Source: a virus
DNA length: 64,000 nt
Virus record (IMG/VR): IMGVR_UViG_3300046543_000595
Coordinates: 43,421 to 107,420 of that record
Strand: one strand, 5' to 3'
Each line of letters opens with the position of its first letter. Within the stretch, counting starts at the first letter, position 1. Under the pieces are notes generated by a model. It did not search any database and was not told the origin of the DNA. It saw nothing but the letters and a program-made list of their open reading frames with translations. The translations under genes and the position numbers were made by a program. Positions 15,746 through 25,326 of the stretch are shown piece after piece.

Positions 15746-17440
15746 ATGGAAAACATCGTATTCGGACCCATCTTCGAAGAGGACCTAGCGATAGGAGACG
15801 GCGCGGTTGCCGTCGGGTTGCCGGACGGCTCGACGCAGACCCTCCACAAGATCGGGATGCATACGTTCACTGGCATCTTAAACGTCAAAGAGTTTGGTGC
15901 CATGGGGGACGGCATCACTGACGACTATGCGGCAATCATCGCCGCCTACAACGCCGTTAGCCCAGGCGGGACACTGTACTTTCCTGGAAACTCGACATAC
16001 AGAATCTCGCAGCCTTGGACATTGACACGCAGCAATGTCAAAATTCTCGCCGCAGATCCAACGGCTATCCTGCAGTACGTCGGCGGCGTCACGACTTACG
16101 TGGTAGGGGACGACGGCACTTCAAGCGTTCTCTACTTCAACAACGAGATCTCGAACCTGACCATTCGCGGTAACGCGAACGTCCAGAACGGACTGCAGAT
16201 CACCTCGCAGCACCACTCGAAGTTTCTGAACTTGCGTATCCAGAACGTCGCATCGACCGGCATGCTCGTCAAGTTCGCTGTCGGCAATCAATATGATGTG
16301 CGGGTCTCAAACAACGATTGTCCAGGTAATAACTACACGGTCCAGCCAGCGGTTGGTATAGATTTTGCTGGATTGGATGTTAACCACGCGGCTACTGGAT
16401 CTGAAGCCTATCTAATTGTGGAAAGCGTATCTGGTTCTGGAATTAAAATGGGGTTCACGGATTTCATGACGTTGCGCGGGTTCTCTGAATCTAACAACCG
16501 TGGACTGGAAATCTACCAGCAGACATTTAACCTGAGCGTCATCAGCATGGACTTTGAGTCCAACGCGACTGAAGACGTGCTGTTGAACGGTATTGGCTAT
16601 TCTCAATTCATTGGGATCAATTCAACCAACAAGTTCAATTTCAATCAGGGTCGAGGCATTGCTCTGATTGGCGGGCAATTTAAGGATATCGTCATCGGGG
16701 TCCTTGGCTTGAATGCGTACCTTACCGGGCAGTTGATCTACATTGGAACGATTACAGATAACCAGCCGGATTTGACGGTTAGATCACCTCTCATTCGTTT
16801 TACTCCTGGACCTGATACCTTTAGTTACGAGAATCGTTTTTACGGAGATTCTGTAGATGTCAACAACCGGCTGAATGCTCCAACGCTGCTTCGAGTACGA
16901 GCGTCGGCCGCACAGGCAGGCGCTGCTGTTTTCAAGGTTACAGATGATATCGCATCGACTGAATTCGCTAAGATCTTTCCTTCCGGGGCTATTCAATCGG
17001 GGCAGGATGCCGTAGCGAGAACGATTCTGCAGCCAGGAAGTCCCGGTTTGATGGGTGCAGTTGACTTCTATCTCGGTGGCACGCACTATGCAAGCCTCGG
17101 TGGTGGAGCAGCGGGCAATTTTCCTCTCACACTGTTCAATGGCGCTAAGTTTGGTATCGGCCTCGGCCTCACTGGTGAATGGTCGAATACGATAGCATAC
17201 ATAGCTTCATGGAATCCGGCTAATGTTGTGAATGGATCTCAAATCACGGCCACGTTTAACGTCCCCAATGTCGTGCTTGGAGATACTGTTACTCCATCAT
17301 TCGACCTTGATTTACAGGGGATGCAACTCACTGGATATGTCAGTTCTCCAGGTGTCGTAACGGTCGTGCTGAGAAACGGCACTGGAGGCGACATTGATCT
17401 AGCTATTGGTAATTTACGCCTCGACATCTGGCAGCATTAA
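15746..17440 (+). CDS. Tailspike B with pectate-lyase-like beta-helix, 564 aa
   Basis: The shared anchor MENIVFGPIFEEDLAIGDG is followed by the classic Pectate_lyase_3 entry: NVKEFGAMGDGITDDYAAI (about residues 49-67), then GGTLYFPGNSTYRIS. The remainder has beta-helix repeats with N-x-x-I patterns and a C-terminal beta domain (LTGEWSNTIAYIASWNPAN). The DNA from about 16290 onward is noticeably richer in A+T than the flanking genes, pointing to a recently exchanged receptor-binding part. It begins three bases after the preceding stop and ends as TAATG with a 7-codon mini-ORF (17440-17463) that overlaps the next start. Confidence 0.8.
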   Translation: MENIVFGPIFEEDLAIGDGAVAVGLPDGSTQTLHKIGMHTFTGILNVKEFGAMGDGITDDYAAIIAAYNAVSPGGTLYFPGNSTYRISQPWTLTRSNVKILAADPTAILQYVGGVTTYVVGDDGTSSVLYFNNEISNLTIRGNANVQNGLQITSQHHSKFLNLRIQNVASTGMLVKFAVGNQYDVRVSNNDCPGNNYTVQPAVGIDFAGLDVNHAATGSEAYLIVESVSGSGIKMGFTDFMTLRGFSESNNRGLEIYQQTFNLSVISMDFESNATEDVLLNGIGYSQFIGINSTNKFNFNQGRGIALIGGQFKDIVIGVLGLNAYLTGQLIYIGTITDNQPDLTVRSPLIRFTPGPDTFSYENRFYGDSVDVNNRLNAPTLLRVRASAAQAGAAVFKVTDDIASTEFAKIFPSGAIQSGQDAVARTILQPGSPGLMGAVDFYLGGTHYASLGGGAAGNFPLTLFNGAKFGIGLGLTGEWSNTIAYIASWNPANVVNGSQITATFNVPNVVLGDTVTPSFDLDLQGMQLTGYVSSPGVVTVVLRNGTGGDIDLAIGNLRLDIWQH

Positions 17441-17455
17441 TGAGCACTAAAAACA

Positions 17456-20400
17456 ATGGCTGACGTTCAATCACTGACGATTAATCTCGAGAACCGTGGG
17501 CTGATGATCTCCCGCCCCGGCGACGTGTTGCCGGAAGGCTACCTGACATCGTCCCTGAACCTCACCTCGAATAAGACCGGATCGATCCAGTCCCGCGGCG
17601 GTAGCGCAAGGGTGAACGTGATCAACCTCGGTGGACCGGTCCACTCGCAGGGCCGCATCATCACAGGCTCCGGGGCCGCTTATCGATACCAGGGAGCCGG
17701 CACCTCGCTCTACCGGGAGTGGACGCAGATCGCGACCGGACTATCCGGTAATCAGTTGACATTCCGCGAGGGCGGCCCCGACGAATCGATCCTGCCGCAG
17801 GAGATCGTGTTCGATTCGAACGCCAGGTATAAGGACAACGGCGCGCTCACGACCGGCTTCGGCATTGCCGGTCCGATGGCTGCGGCTTCGGCGGTAGCGG
17901 CTGCCGCCACAACGAAGACGATCGATCTGTTTGAGTACGCCACCAACCTCGCGATCCAGAACGCGTGGACCGCCGCGACGGCCACGGTCACGACATCATC
18001 GACAAACCCGGCACAAGGATCGTTCGCCGGCAACATTGCGATTGCCGCCGGAGCGACCGGAACGATCACGGCCAGCGCGGCCAGCGTCACGCCGTTCGCG
18101 CCGATCAACCTGAACCAGTTTGCGATCGCTGGCGACTCGGATGACAACGATTGGATCGTTCTCTACGTTCGCGTCGACAAGCCGCAGTACATCATCGAGG
18201 TCCGGGTGATGTTCGACGTCGACCCGGCCACGAACGACTTCACCCAGAATTTCTACTGGAAGGCCTTCACGGCGAACATCCTCGCTCCGGCTGCCACCAG
18301 CACATCTACGGCGTCGACGGCCACGCAGGACCTCGCCTCGAACGTGCCAGTACGACTGTCCGGCGTCGACAATCAGGACCCAAGGTTCCAGCAGATTCCA
18401 CCCGACGAACTTGCGACCGGGGCGAATCAGTGGCTGCAACTCTTCGTCAAGAAGAACGAATTCACTCGCGTCGGCACCCACGTCAACAACTGGGGCAACG
18501 TCGCTGCGGTACGGATACAGGTCACGGCCGGCGCCGGTAGCGGAGTCAACGTCGGAGTCGACGGATTGATCATGCAGGGGTCCACGACGGGTCGGCTCGA
18601 CGGCACGGACTACCTGTGGATCTACCGTTACGAGAACGAGAACACGGGCACGACCAGTCCGTTCTCGCCAGACATGGTGCCGGCGGCGAACACGACCGGC
18701 ACGACGATCCAGGCGACGAAGGCGACCGTGACGGTGCGCAATCCGCGTGATACGCAGGCAACGCACATTCAACTCTACCGGTTCGGCGGCGCGAACACGG
18801 CCTACCTGTTGTCGATACGCCAGGCGGTTACCGCGTGGACCGGTACGACGACCATCACCGACGGCGTCCCGGATCAGGATCTTGGCGACGTGGCCGACTT
18901 CACGCAGATCGAACTGGCGAACTTGCTGCAGACGCCAAGCCAGACCTGCACGTCATGCGGAAAGACAGTCAACAACGGCGGCGCGTTCACCGATTACACC
19001 GCGAACGTCAGCGATGATAACGGTGGAACTTACGCCGATCTTTCGTCGCTCGGCACGCTGAACAACAACTGGCTCGTCATCGGGGCCGATCAGCAGTTCC
19101 GGCAGATCCTCATCGCGATGGACGGGAACGTCAACACGAACGCCTCCGTGCTCACCGTGCAATATTGGGACGGCGCGGTCTGGCGCGCGGTGATCAATCA
19201 GATCGATGGCACGGCGGTCAGCGGAAAGACGCTAGCGCAGCCCGGAACGATTCAGTTCGAATTGCCGCAGAATTGGGCGACGAACACGGCGAACGGCCTG
19301 TCGGCATTCTACATTCGGCTGACGTTCGGCTCCGCACTGTCGGGAGCGGTTCATATCACCGAGGTGCGGCTTAGCGCCAACGCGTTCAACCCGACAACCT
19401 GCGAAGTCCATGCCGGCCGCGTCTGGACCGACGATACGCAGCACACCGATCGGATCTGGTACTCGAACCGGTTTGCGATCGAGACGTTTGCGGATACGAA
19501 CTTCATCGTCGCGTCGACCGGCGGCGATCCGGTGGTCAAACCGTACGGCCTCGACGATCAACTGTTCGCGTTCACACGCAAAACCGTGAACCGGATCATC
19601 GGCTCAACGGCGCAGTCGTTCGATCAAATTCCGACAGGCAGCGAAGAAGGGCTGTTCGGCGAGGCCATCTGCCGCGGGCGTGGCCGAATCTTCTACCGGG
19701 CATACGGTGGCATCTATGCCCTGCCGGCCAGCGGATACGCCACAAAGGTCTCGATGCAGATCGATGGACTCTTCCACGGGTTTGGCAGCGAGGATGGCTC
19801 TATGGCGCCGATCGATCAGACGAAGGCGGCGACCGAGACGATGGAGTTCTTCGACGCCAAGGTGTGGTTCAACTACACCGATATCAACGGTACCCGTCTG
19901 GAAATCACGCTCGATCTCGATACCGAACGATGGGAGCCGACCGACCGTCCCTCGACGTCCTACCTCCGGTTGGACGATGTCAGCCAGTTCTATTCCGGAG
20001 CGAGCGATGGCCTCGTGTACCAGCGCTACACCAGCAATCAGGACCAGGGCGTCAACATCGCGCTCCGGTTGGGTACCTCGTACGTCGACTTCGGGAACGC
20101 GACGGAGACCAAGCAACTCGTGGCAGTCCAAATCGACGGCGACACGCAGGGCGCGGCGATGACGTTCCAGGTCCAGGGGGACAACGGGCAGGGCTTCTTC
20201 CAGACCAGGCAGTTGAGTAGCGCTGGACGGAACATTATGTCGTTCAACTTCGACGATGAGACCTTCGCTCGAAATGTCAGGGTATTGCTCAACAGTCAGA
20301 ACGCCGGTGCTCTCGTCAAGTTTTACAAGATCACGTTCTTCTATATTCCGCTCGTCTCGCCACTGACGAAACTCGTGACGGACTGGGACGATCTCGGTTA

Positions 20401-21001
20401 TCCGGGGGATAAGCGGCTCCGGCAGATGCAACTCGAGATCGACACGATCGACACGCCGGCCACCATCCTCGTCCAGACGAACGATCCGACTAACAACCAG
20501 ATCATAACGGCCCAGACACTGACGGTACAGGCGGCGACGCGGCAGATTGTCCCGTTCTCGCTCGCCGCCGATCTACTGGCGAAGCTCGTCCGGCTGAACA
20601 TCACCAGCGCGGCCGGCTTCCGGTACTACAAGCATCAATTCGAATTTCTGCGGGATCCGCTGCAGACCACCCGCTACGACACGTATGAGTTGGATTTCGG
20701 CTACACCCGATGGAAGTACATCCGGCGCGTCTGGGTGGCCGGCAACACGCCAGCGATCGTCACCATGGATGTCTACGTGGACCAGGCTCTACGGCACAGC
20801 CGGACGTTTGAACTCACAAGCGGCTCCGGGTGGGCCAAGATTCAACTCAAAATGCCAGCGGCGCTGAAGGGCATGCTCTTCCGATTCGTGTTCACGACGA
20901 CGACCGGCTGCAAGATCTTCCTGGATCAGTCGGATGTCGAGTGGCGTCCGCTGGCGGAGCCGCGCGGCTATCATCGCGCGCAACTTCAAAGGACGGCCTG
21001 A
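17456..21001 (+). CDS. Large tail protein, probable nozzle/stabilisation protein, 1181 aa
   Basis: This long beta-rich protein begins SLTINLENRGLMISRPGDVL followed by EGYLTSSLNLTSNKTGSIQ. That opening is typical of the hub/nozzle proteins that cap the tail of short-tailed phages (the position of P22 gp10-like and SU10-type nozzles). Interior segments resemble propeller and Ig-like blades (FYIRLTFGSALSGAVHITEV; YGLDDQLFAFTRKTVNRI). One CxxC is present in TCTSCGK. It follows two adaptor-like genes and lies among tailspikes, which supports the role. The size is larger than typical nozzles, suggesting extra decoration domains. Assignment rests on context and the N-terminus. Confidence 0.5.
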   Translation: MADVQSLTINLENRGLMISRPGDVLPEGYLTSSLNLTSNKTGSIQSRGGSARVNVINLGGPVHSQGRIITGSGAAYRYQGAGTSLYREWTQIATGLSGNQLTFREGGPDESILPQEIVFDSNARYKDNGALTTGFGIAGPMAAASAVAAAATTKTIDLFEYATNLAIQNAWTAATATVTTSSTNPAQGSFAGNIAIAAGATGTITASAASVTPFAPINLNQFAIAGDSDDNDWIVLYVRVDKPQYIIEVRVMFDVDPATNDFTQNFYWKAFTANILAPAATSTSTASTATQDLASNVPVRLSGVDNQDPRFQQIPPDELATGANQWLQLFVKKNEFTRVGTHVNNWGNVAAVRIQVTAGAGSGVNVGVDGLIMQGSTTGRLDGTDYLWIYRYENENTGTTSPFSPDMVPAANTTGTTIQATKATVTVRNPRDTQATHIQLYRFGGANTAYLLSIRQAVTAWTGTTTITDGVPDQDLGDVADFTQIELANLLQTPSQTCTSCGKTVNNGGAFTDYTANVSDDNGGTYADLSSLGTLNNNWLVIGADQQFRQILIAMDGNVNTNASVLTVQYWDGAVWRAVINQIDGTAVSGKTLAQPGTIQFELPQNWATNTANGLSAFYIRLTFGSALSGAVHITEVRLSANAFNPTTCEVHAGRVWTDDTQHTDRIWYSNRFAIETFADTNFIVASTGGDPVVKPYGLDDQLFAFTRKTVNRIIGSTAQSFDQIPTGSEEGLFGEAICRGRGRIFYRAYGGIYALPASGYATKVSMQIDGLFHGFGSEDGSMAPIDQTKAATETMEFFDAKVWFNYTDINGTRLEITLDLDTERWEPTDRPSTSYLRLDDVSQFYSGASDGLVYQRYTSNQDQGVNIALRLGTSYVDFGNATETKQLVAVQIDGDTQGAAMTFQVQGDNGQGFFQTRQLSSAGRNIMSFNFDDETFARNVRVLLNSQNAGALVKFYKITFFYIPLVSPLTKLVTDWDDLGYPGDKRLRQMQLEIDTIDTPATILVQTNDPTNNQIITAQTLTVQAATRQIVPFSLAADLLAKLVRLNITSAAGFRYYKHQFEFLRDPLQTTRYDTYELDFGYTRWKYIRRVWVAGNTPAIVTMDVYVDQALRHSRTFELTSGSGWAKIQLKMPAALKGMLFRFVFTTTTGCKIFLDQSDVEWRPLAEPRGYHRAQLQRTA

Positions 21002-22155
21002 TGGCCCAGCAGGACGTACAGGGCACCACCAAATACATCCAGATCAACGAGCGAGCTTCCGATCCGGAGAAATGGAACGAGGTTAACCGCGCGCTCCGTT
21101 ACACGTGGGAGCAGTTAGCCAACCTGAAGGGTAGCCTCGGTGTCCCGATCATTACCTCCGATCTGGATCTCGGTGGCCACAAGGCCATCAACGCGGCCGA
21201 TCCTACGGCAGCGAAGGATCTGATCACCAAGGAATATGGCGACGCGACCTACGTAGCCAAGACGACTTCGGTGAACCCCGGCCCGACCGGGACTCCGGCG
21301 GATAATCCGGGGACGTCTGGCGGCAGCGGGGGCAGCGGCCCGACGGTGGGCACAGCATCGTCCAGTCTGCAATTGGTTCGCTGGGACACGGTGACGACGC
21401 TCGGATCGGCGAGGATCCGCGACGACAACACGTACATCATTGTGGGGACCGGGACGACGGACGCTGCGGTAACGTCGAACGCGCTGATCGTCGGCTCGAG
21501 CGCGAACGCCGGTGACCTGTTGGTCGTGCGTGTCGGAATCAATTCCGAAGCGATCCGGCTTCTCCCGGGCACCGGCGGCAACCTGATCAAATCGGATATC
21601 ACCGGCGCCGGCACGTATCGCGACCTCGTCATCCACACGAACAACACCGAGGCGTTCCGGATCAATACCGGCGGCGATGCCACGGCGATCCGCGACGTGA
21701 TCGCGAATCAATTCCTCCGCTTCAAGTCCGGAACGCTGTTCCGCGGCACCCTCCAGCACGGGAATACCGGGAACCGCGGCTATAACTTCCCGGATGAAAC
21801 GTGCGATCTGGCCTACAAAACGTCGGCGGCGCTGACAGCGAACGCGCTGGTGATCGGCGCCTCTGGCGGCGGTTCCAATACTGGCAGACTTGATGTCCTG
21901 GCGTCGCTGGGAACCACCACGACCGTCCTGCATGGTAACGCCGCAGGAGCCCCGACATGGTCCGCAGTCGCCCTCGCCGCCGACGTATCTGGCGTGCTAC
22001 CGCTCGGGAATGGTGGAACGGGCGGTACGACCGCAGCGACAGCGCGAGCGAGCCTTGTCGTGCCGACGGCTGGAGTTGGCGCTCCGGGAACCTATACGTT
22101 TGGAACACACACGGTCGTCGTCAACGCGGACGGCCAGATCACCTCGGTGACGTAA
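21001..22155 (+). CDS. Tail fibre protein, 384 aa
   Basis: The N-terminus has a short helical attachment segment (WNEVNRALRYTWEQLANLKG) and IITSDLDLGGHKAINAADPT, a fibre motif. A Gly/Ser/Pro-rich hinge at about 95-115 follows. The shaft contains repeated strands, and the C-terminus carries VLPLGNGGTGGTTAATARAS, a signature of many phage tail fibres. The start overlaps the nozzle stop as TGATG. It could bind a receptor or brace the spikes. Confidence 0.7.
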   Translation: MAQQDVQGTTKYIQINERASDPEKWNEVNRALRYTWEQLANLKGSLGVPIITSDLDLGGHKAINAADPTAAKDLITKEYGDATYVAKTTSVNPGPTGTPADNPGTSGGSGGSGPTVGTASSSLQLVRWDTVTTLGSARIRDDNTYIIVGTGTTDAAVTSNALIVGSSANAGDLLVVRVGINSEAIRLLPGTGGNLIKSDITGAGTYRDLVIHTNNTEAFRINTGGDATAIRDVIANQFLRFKSGTLFRGTLQHGNTGNRGYNFPDETCDLAYKTSAALTANALVIGASGGGSNTGRLDVLASLGTTTTVLHGNAAGAPTWSAVALAADVSGVLPLGNGGTGGTTAATARASLVVPTAGVGAPGTYTFGTHTVVVNADGQITSVT

Positions 22156-22182
22156 TTGACTCGTATGGTGAACTAAAGGCTT

Positions 22183-23874
22183 ATGGAAAACATCATATTC
22201 GGCCAGATCCATGAAGAGGATCTGCAACTCGGTTTCGGCACAGACGCTGTCGTGCTGCCGGATAGTTCGACGCAGACTCTTCATCGGATCGGGCTGCACA
22301 CCTTTGCCGGCATGTACAGCGTCAAGGACTTTGGCGCTATTGGAGACGGCATCAACGATGATACTGCCGCCATCCAGGCGTGTATCAATGCCGCCGGTGC
22401 CAACTCCCTGATCTGGTTCCCGCCTGGAACCTACAAGACCACAAGTCAGGTCACCGTTGCCAACAATCGAGTCTTCCTGAAAGGAGCTGGCCCCGTAGCG
22501 ACACAATTGCTATTCGCCCCGACGGCCAATGGAACATGCCTCGCGTTTGACTCCGGTCAGGAAATATTCACAGGCGGCATTAGCGGTATTGGCTTTTTCT
22601 CCAATGACTCTACCTATGTGAAGGTGGCGTTAAACACGGTACAGACTGCCGAATTCTACGTTGAGGACATCGTGGTCGGTGGAAGCGTTGTCCATGGTGG
22701 AACGCAATACTGGTCTGATGCCACAAATTCCAGCATCGGCATTCAAACTAATGGGCACGAGGCCACGGACTTCAATCGCATCTCGATTGCAGCGGACAAT
22801 CCAATCTACATTGGCAAGAACCCGAACAGCACGATTGACGCGGACCACTTTCACTTCCGCAACTGCAATCTTATCGCGAACCAAAATCACGTCATTACCT
22901 GCCAGGACAATATCTTCATCCAGCACATGTTGTTCGATGGCTATCAGGCATGGGTGAAAGGCTTCGATGGCTTCCACTACATATCGAATGGGACCGGTGC
23001 TGCAGTCGGTGCCCGAGTGATGGTTCGCTTCGACAATGTCGGACGGGAGCAGGTCGAAGATGCGACACACTACTGCTTCCGCTGCAACCTCAGCGGTGGC
23101 GACGCAATCCAGTTGTTGACGATCCGCAACGCCTACGGCCCCACTCTCAACGAAGGCGGCGGTCTATTCCTCCGTGGCATCAACGGTGCCAGCATCGACA
23201 ACTACTGGTACATCGGGAACGGCACAGCCCTCAACGCAGATGCGACCTGCGCCGACTTCATGTTCAACAACTGGAACTTCTCTGCGAACGGAGGCACTCT
23301 ATCAACGACTGGATTTACTGGGTTCTTCGTCTATCGAAGCGAAACCCAAACGCTGGGCCTGAATACCTTTAGTACCAGCGGCATCCTGAATCTAGGGAAT
23401 CTCGGTTTCATTCGTGAATTGAACAGCACGGGTGTATCCAGAAGACTCATCGGGATTCCGGCGAGCGATTTTATTACCGTGGACCCGGACGCTATTGGTA
23501 CCATCATTGGCGAGACTCTCGGTGGCGGTCTACGCATCAATCACCTTGTCCCAGCGACTCACCTCGTTTCCATCCCGTATGCCCAGAACTATTCTGCTGT
23601 GAACTCCACCAGCACGGATACCGTTGCTATTGTCGGGGTAGGAAATGCGGGATTCGGTCTCAACACGGTCAACTTTGATGCTGGCCAGAACGGAAGCGTA
23701 TTTGGGTCATGGTTAGCCATCTATCAGTATCTTGAGGGCGTTGGTATTGCGGACCCGGCGAATGCGCCGGTATCGCATGGGCGGCTATATTTCCATCTGA
23801 ACGGCGGCGGCAAGATGGAACTTAAGGTACGCTGGCCTACAGGAGCCGCTCAGGTGATCGCGACGGAACCATAG
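22183..23874 (+). CDS. Tailspike C with pectate-lyase-like beta-helix, 563 aa
   Basis: It has the same anchor as the other two spikes (MENIIFGQIHEEDLQLGFG), then SVKDFGAIGDGINDDTAAIQ and LIWFPPGTYKTTSQVTV of the Pectate_lyase_3 type. Middle blocks (ADHFHFRNCNLIA, DGYQAWVKG) match tailspike A, so A and C share the helix domain while B and C share the entry to the helix. The C-terminus is a distinct beta domain. SD TAAAGG lies just before the ATG. Polysaccharide depolymerase activity is plausible but not shown. Confidence 0.8.
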   Translation: MENIIFGQIHEEDLQLGFGTDAVVLPDSSTQTLHRIGLHTFAGMYSVKDFGAIGDGINDDTAAIQACINAAGANSLIWFPPGTYKTTSQVTVANNRVFLKGAGPVATQLLFAPTANGTCLAFDSGQEIFTGGISGIGFFSNDSTYVKVALNTVQTAEFYVEDIVVGGSVVHGGTQYWSDATNSSIGIQTNGHEATDFNRISIAADNPIYIGKNPNSTIDADHFHFRNCNLIANQNHVITCQDNIFIQHMLFDGYQAWVKGFDGFHYISNGTGAAVGARVMVRFDNVGREQVEDATHYCFRCNLSGGDAIQLLTIRNAYGPTLNEGGGLFLRGINGASIDNYWYIGNGTALNADATCADFMFNNWNFSANGGTLSTTGFTGFFVYRSETQTLGLNTFSTSGILNLGNLGFIRELNSTGVSRRLIGIPASDFITVDPDAIGTIIGETLGGGLRINHLVPATHLVSIPYAQNYSAVNSTSTDTVAIVGVGNAGFGLNTVNFDAGQNGSVFGSWLAIYQYLEGVGIADPANAPVSHGRLYFHLNGGGKMELKVRWPTGAAQVIATEP

Positions 23875-23881
23875 GAGTGCA

Positions 23882-24199
23882 ATGAACGAAGATCAGAAGA
23901 AAGCAATCCGGGCGGCGGTCCTCGAGCAGCCCGGCGATTCCAAGATTCAGTTGGAATGGTGCCTTGAATCGCAGACCGAGTACACGCGCCAGATCAACCG
24001 AGTCATGGCTAAGTTCCGGCTCGCCGACTACATGGGCGACGAGGAAACGATGAAGGCTTGCCACGATAACATGGGTGACCTCAAGGCCGGACTCAGGTTC
24101 ATCCAGTCGGAGATCGTCCGGTTGGGCGAGGATGTCAAGAGCAGGGAGCCTCTTCCCCCCATGGAGCCTCTTCCCCTCGTGAATAGAATAGAGTCATGA
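23882..24199 (+). CDS. Small helical hypothetical protein, 105 aa
   Basis: Unrecognised. It is an alpha-helical protein (MNEDQKKAIRAAVLEQPGDS, then LKAGLRFIQSEIVRLGEDVK) with a short Pro-rich tail made by a direct repeat (EPLPPMEPLPL). A clear SD (TAGGAG) precedes ATG 23882. Its stop overlaps the next ATG. The position between tail and ejection genes suggests a virion or assembly role, unproven. Confidence 0.6.
   Translation: MNEDQKKAIRAAVLEQPGDSKIQLEWCLESQTEYTRQINRVMAKFRLADYMGDEETMKACHDNMGDLKAGLRFIQSEIVRLGEDVKSREPLPPMEPLPLVNRIES
24145..24176 (+). repeat. Direct repeat of 14 bp
   Basis: GGAGCCTCTTCCCC occurs at 24145-24158 and again at 24163-24176, at the 3' end of the small helical gene. 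It encodes the duplicated EPLP tail and lies about 20 bases ahead of the next start codon. Confidence 0.8.
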
Positions 24200-24747
24200 A
24201 CGCGATCGAAACCGATTTCCACCCGATAGTCCTGCCGTACTCCCTCGAGCGCGGCAATCTTCCGGACGATATCCTCCACAGGCTTTACCTCCGGCTTGAG
24301 CAGGACGGGATCCTCGTCGACCTTGTTCCGGAATCGAAGATGACCGAGGAGGACTTCGTCGAGTTCGTTAACGGCCCGGCATTGCTCAGCATCTTTCTCG
24401 ATGCAGGTACTGGTCAATTCGCTGGCCTCGCCTGGATCACCCAGATCGAGCACGGCGACTTCATCCAGAAGGGATGCGCGGGCGTCGCCTTCTTCAAGGA
24501 CTATCGAGATCCGGTAAAGACCCGCATGTTTGGCCGGATCGTGCTCGGCCACTGGTTCAACATCCTTGGAATGAACATCGTGTATGCGATGACGCCAGCC
24601 TCGAACAAGGCCGCGATTCGCTATTCACAGGGTGTCGGCTTTCGATATCTCGCGACACTGCCCGGCTTCACGAGCCGCCGCGGCGCGATCACGGACGGAC
24701 GGATTGCGTACATGACCCGGGAAGAGTTCAACTCCAGCCCGGATTAA
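24196..24747 (+). CDS. GNAT-like phage protein (DUF2824 / P22 gp14-like), 183 aa
   Basis: The protein has the layout of phage GNAT-like proteins: LAWITQIEHGDFIQKGCAGV (strand 4 region), TRMFGRIVLGHWFNILGMNI (acetyl-CoA helix region, without a canonical R/Q-x-x-G-x-G/A) and TPASNKAAIRYSQGVGFRYL near the C-terminus. Proteins of this kind are encoded next to tail and ejection genes in P22-like phages, where gp14 is annotated as a head-assembly protein. An acetyltransferase function is uncertain because the acetyl-CoA loop is degenerate. Confidence 0.55.
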   Translation: MNAIETDFHPIVLPYSLERGNLPDDILHRLYLRLEQDGILVDLVPESKMTEEDFVEFVNGPALLSIFLDAGTGQFAGLAWITQIEHGDFIQKGCAGVAFFKDYRDPVKTRMFGRIVLGHWFNILGMNIVYAMTPASNKAAIRYSQGVGFRYLATLPGFTSRRGAITDGRIAYMTREEFNSSPD

Positions 24748-24756
24748 AAGGAGACC

Positions 24757-25320
24757 GTGGGTAAGTCAGCGGCGCACCAGTCCCAACAACTACAGTCCGA
24801 GGCGGCAACACGCTACTCTAACCTCGCGACCTCGCTGATCGGCGAGGCCGGGCCGGCGCGCAACCAGGTCTCCGACTACTACTCGAACATCATCAAGGGC
24901 GGGCCGCAGGCATACGCCGCAGCGGCACCCCAGATCGCGTTCACGAAGACGCAGTTCGGCAACGCCCAGAAACAACTCGCGGAAACGGCCCCGGCCGGCG
25001 GCGCATTTATGGCGGGAAGCCGTCAACTGGCCGAGCAGAAAGCGCAGTCGGTTTCTGACGTGTATAAGAGCCAGATCAATAACGCGCTGCAATCGCTGAC
25101 CGGGATCGCGATGGGTGAGACCTCGGCGGGAGAAAGCGCGGTAGGCGGCGTATCGCACGCAGGAGATTCGCTGGCCCAACTGGCGGCATCGCAGGCTGCG
25201 GCGTGGGGTTCTGGTCTTGGCGGGATCGCCGGAGGCCTCGGGACATTCTTCGGATTGGGGGGCATGGGCGGCGGCGCGAAGCCTCCGGCGTGGACCCCGC
25301 CATACCAGGCGACGGGATAG
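24757..25320 (+). CDS. Putative internal virion/ejection protein, 187 aa
   Basis: The start is GTG 24757, fixed by SD AAAGGAGA. The protein is Ala/Gln-rich and helical for 150 residues (SQQLQSEAATRYSNLATSLI), then ends in a glycine-rich hydrophobic tail (GSGLGGIAGGLGTFFGLGG) that could insert in a membrane. That composition is typical of small ejection proteins. It is followed by two longer proteins of the same kind. No family recognised. Confidence 0.5.
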   Translation: MGKSAAHQSQQLQSEAATRYSNLATSLIGEAGPARNQVSDYYSNIIKGGPQAYAAAAPQIAFTKTQFGNAQKQLAETAPAGGAFMAGSRQLAEQKAQSVSDVYKSQINNALQSLTGIAMGETSAGESAVGGVSHAGDSLAQLAASQAAAWGSGLGGIAGGLGTFFGLGGMGGGAKPPAWTPPYQATG

Positions 25321-25326
25321 GAACAT

